64,000 nt of DNA from Prochlorococcus marinus str. GP2 (lineage in GTDB: Bacteria; Cyanobacteriota; Cyanobacteriia; PCC-6307; Cyanobiaceae): assembly GCF_000759885.1 (NCBI RefSeq), contig NZ_JNAH01000004.1, forward strand, positions 124,001 through 188,000. The letters run 5' to 3'. The notes beneath the pieces were generated by a model, which did not search any database, was not told the origin of the DNA, and saw only the letters and a list, made by a program, of their open reading frames with translations. How positions within the stretch are numbered: position 1 is the first letter of the stretch; each line of letters opens with the position of its first letter. Positions 62,785-64,000 of this stretch are shown here, piece after piece. The position numbers and the translations under genes are program-made.

Positions 62785-64000
62785 TTATGCATCGTAATAC
62801 ATAAAGAATTCATGTGGATGAGGCCTTTGTCTTAATTGTTGTACCTCTTCGTATTTTATATCGATAAAATTATCAATAAAATCATCAGTAAATACTCCAC
62901 CAGCTAATAGATAATCCTTATCTGCTTTTAGAGCATTAAGTGAGTCATTAAGAGATGAAGGTACCGTATCAATTTTTGCAAGTTCATCATCTGGAAGTTC
63001 AAATAAATCTACATCAACTCCATCACCAGGATCAATTTGGTTTTTAATTCCATCAATACCAGCAAGCATCATTACAGAAAATGCTAGGTAAGGATTTGCA
63101 AGTGCGTCACCTGATCTGAATTCTAATCTTTTAGCTTTAGGGCTTGGACCTGTTAAAGGTATTCTTACTGCAGCTGATCTATTACCCTCAGAATAAACTA
63201 AATTTACAGGTGCTTCAAATCCTGGAACCAATCGTTTATAACTATTTGTAGTTGGGTTAGTAAATGCTAAGAATGATGGAGCATGTTTAAGTATGCCTCC
63301 GATGTACCATCTTGCTGTTTGAGATAAATTTGCATATGCTCCCTCGCCAAAAAATAGTGGCTGACCACTCTTCCATAAACTTTGGTGAACATGCATTCCA
63401 GTTCCATTATCATTAAAAACAGGCTTGGGCATAAACGTTGCAGTTTTACCATATTTTTTAGCAACATTCCTGACAACATATTTATAAGTCATTACGTTAT
63501 CAGCAGAATTAATTAACGAATCGAATTTCATTCCAAGTTCGTGTTGACCGGCACCAGCAACTTCATGGTGATGCTTTTCTGTGGGTATACCTAATTCACC
63601 CATTAAAAGAAGCATTTCAGATCTGATGTCTTGCGCGGTATCATTTGGAGAAACAGGGAAATAACCTTCTTTGTATTGGATCTTGTATCCTAAATTTCCA
63701 CCTTCTTCAGTTCTTCCTGTATTCCATGGGGCTTCAATTGTATCTACACTGTAAAAGCAGGAACCTTCTTTTGAGTCGTATCTTACGTCATCAAATAAGA
63801 AGAATTCTGGTTCCGGGCCAAAAAATGCTGTATCAGCAATCCCAGTAGATTCTAAGTATTTTAATGCCTTTTGAGCTAAAGATCTTGGGCATCTATCATA
63901 AGGCTCACCACTTCTAGGCTCTTGGATAGAGCAAATCATACTTAAAGTTTTATGTTTATAAAAAGGGTCTATCCATGCTGTACTTGCATCAGGAACCATT
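62785..64000 (-). CDS. glnA: Type I glutamine synthetase (5' end beyond window)
   Basis: About 404 residues of a GSI subunit; roughly the first 70 are off the edge. It makes glutamine from glutamate and ammonium. Visible: [15 protein letters not shown], the metal/ATP site segments [16 protein letters not shown] and [20 protein letters not shown], and the NRSAAVRIP loop. At the usual adenylylation site (NLYDLP in enterobacteria) this protein reads DLFELP, with Phe in place of the modified Tyr, so that control is absent. It ends in a strong terminator. Confidence 0.97.
   Translation of the reverse strand, partial: MVPDASTAWIDPFYKHKTLSMICSIQEPRSGEPYDRCPRSLAQKALKYLESTGIADTAFFGPEPEFFLFDDVRYDSKEGSCFYSVDTIEAPWNTGRTEEGGNLGYKIQYKEGYFPVSPNDTAQDIRSEMLLLMGELGIPTEKHHHEVAGAGQHELGMKFDSLINSADNVMTYKYVVRNVAKKYGKTATFMPKPVFNDNGTGMHVHQSLWKSGQPLFFGEGAYANLSQTARWYIGGILKHAPSFLAFTNPTTNSYKRLVPGFEAPVNLVYSEGNRSAAVRIPLTGPSPKAKRLEFRSGDALANPYLAFSVMMLAGIDGIKNQIDPGDGVDVDLFELPDDELAKIDTVPSSLNDSLNALKADKDYLLAGGVFTDDFIDNFIDIKYEEVQQLRQRPHPHEFFMYYDA

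Noticed and set aside
1-64000. CRISPR arrays, insertion sequences, prophage genes or additional tRNAs
   Set aside because: I found no regularly spaced direct repeats, transposase or integrase genes, or phage structural genes, and only one tRNA fold.

Overview
The window looks like a chromosomal segment of a high-light-adapted Prochlorococcus (picocyanobacterium). The DNA is very AT-rich, intergenic gaps are mostly short, and the gene set is typically cyanobacterial: Psb28, GUN4-like, PAM68-like, DUF1816/DUF1830/DUF3288/DUF3082-like proteins, a UrtABCDE urea transporter with urease, glucosylglycerate metabolism and type I glutamine synthetase. I name the organism from gene content and protein similarity that I recognise, not from a search.

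Layout. 1-5 kb: an edge-truncated regulator-like gene, hisA, a CSP41-like epimerase, pgsA, a PPC-glutaredoxin fusion, an NAD-binding protein and nth. 5-10.4 kb: an iron and redox block with futC, an unlisted 40-aa Cys/Lys-rich peptide, ferritin, a CRP-family regulator, a zinc-ribbon protein, and an operon of a Rieske oxygenase, a 33-aa membrane peptide and a lone ABC ATPase. Fur-box-like palindromes sit in front of ferritin/the peptide and in front of the CRP gene. 10.5-14.1 kb: a run of eleven small hypothetical genes, several below 60 codons. 14.1-24.5 kb: the urea cluster, with urtABCDE preceded by an NtcA-type promoter, ureEFG, and divergent ureDABC. 24.4-29.2 kb: glucosylglycerate synthesis and turnover (gpgS, a GH13 phosphorylase split by an in-frame TGA, a phosphatase and glycerate kinase). 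29.3-31.4 kb: small membrane proteins, uppP and tRNA-Pro(UGG). 31.4-48.6 kb: housekeeping genes (msrA, ABC exporter, trpD, carA, a STAS protein with a non-standard start, mini-RNase III, rRNA methyltransferase, gatA, dnaE, rpsO, ruvA, dnaG). 48.6-50.9 kb: an SOS operon umuD-umuC plus an HExxH protein behind a LexA-like box. 50.9-64 kb: rlmH, rsmA, ispE, pdhB, secDF, an AI-2E-family permease, psb28, mnmH/selU, a GUN4-like gene, an RsbW-like kinase gene with a -1 frameshift at an A7 tract, a methyltransferase, and glnA (cut by the window edge) with a strong terminator.

How parts work together. Urea is imported by UrtABCDE, split by urease (UreABC, matured by UreDEFG), and the ammonium is assimilated by GlnA at the far end of the window. 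The NtcA-like site before urtA ties transport to nitrogen status. The adjacent glucosylglycerate genes describe a closed loop from 3-phosphoglycerate to glucosylglycerate and back, a nitrogen-free compatible solute pathway. The iron block couples storage (ferritin), uptake (FutC) and regulation (CRP under Fur-like sites).

Sequence quality note: one nonsense codon and one homopolymer frameshift disrupt otherwise well-conserved genes. Either may be real or an assembly or sequencing error.
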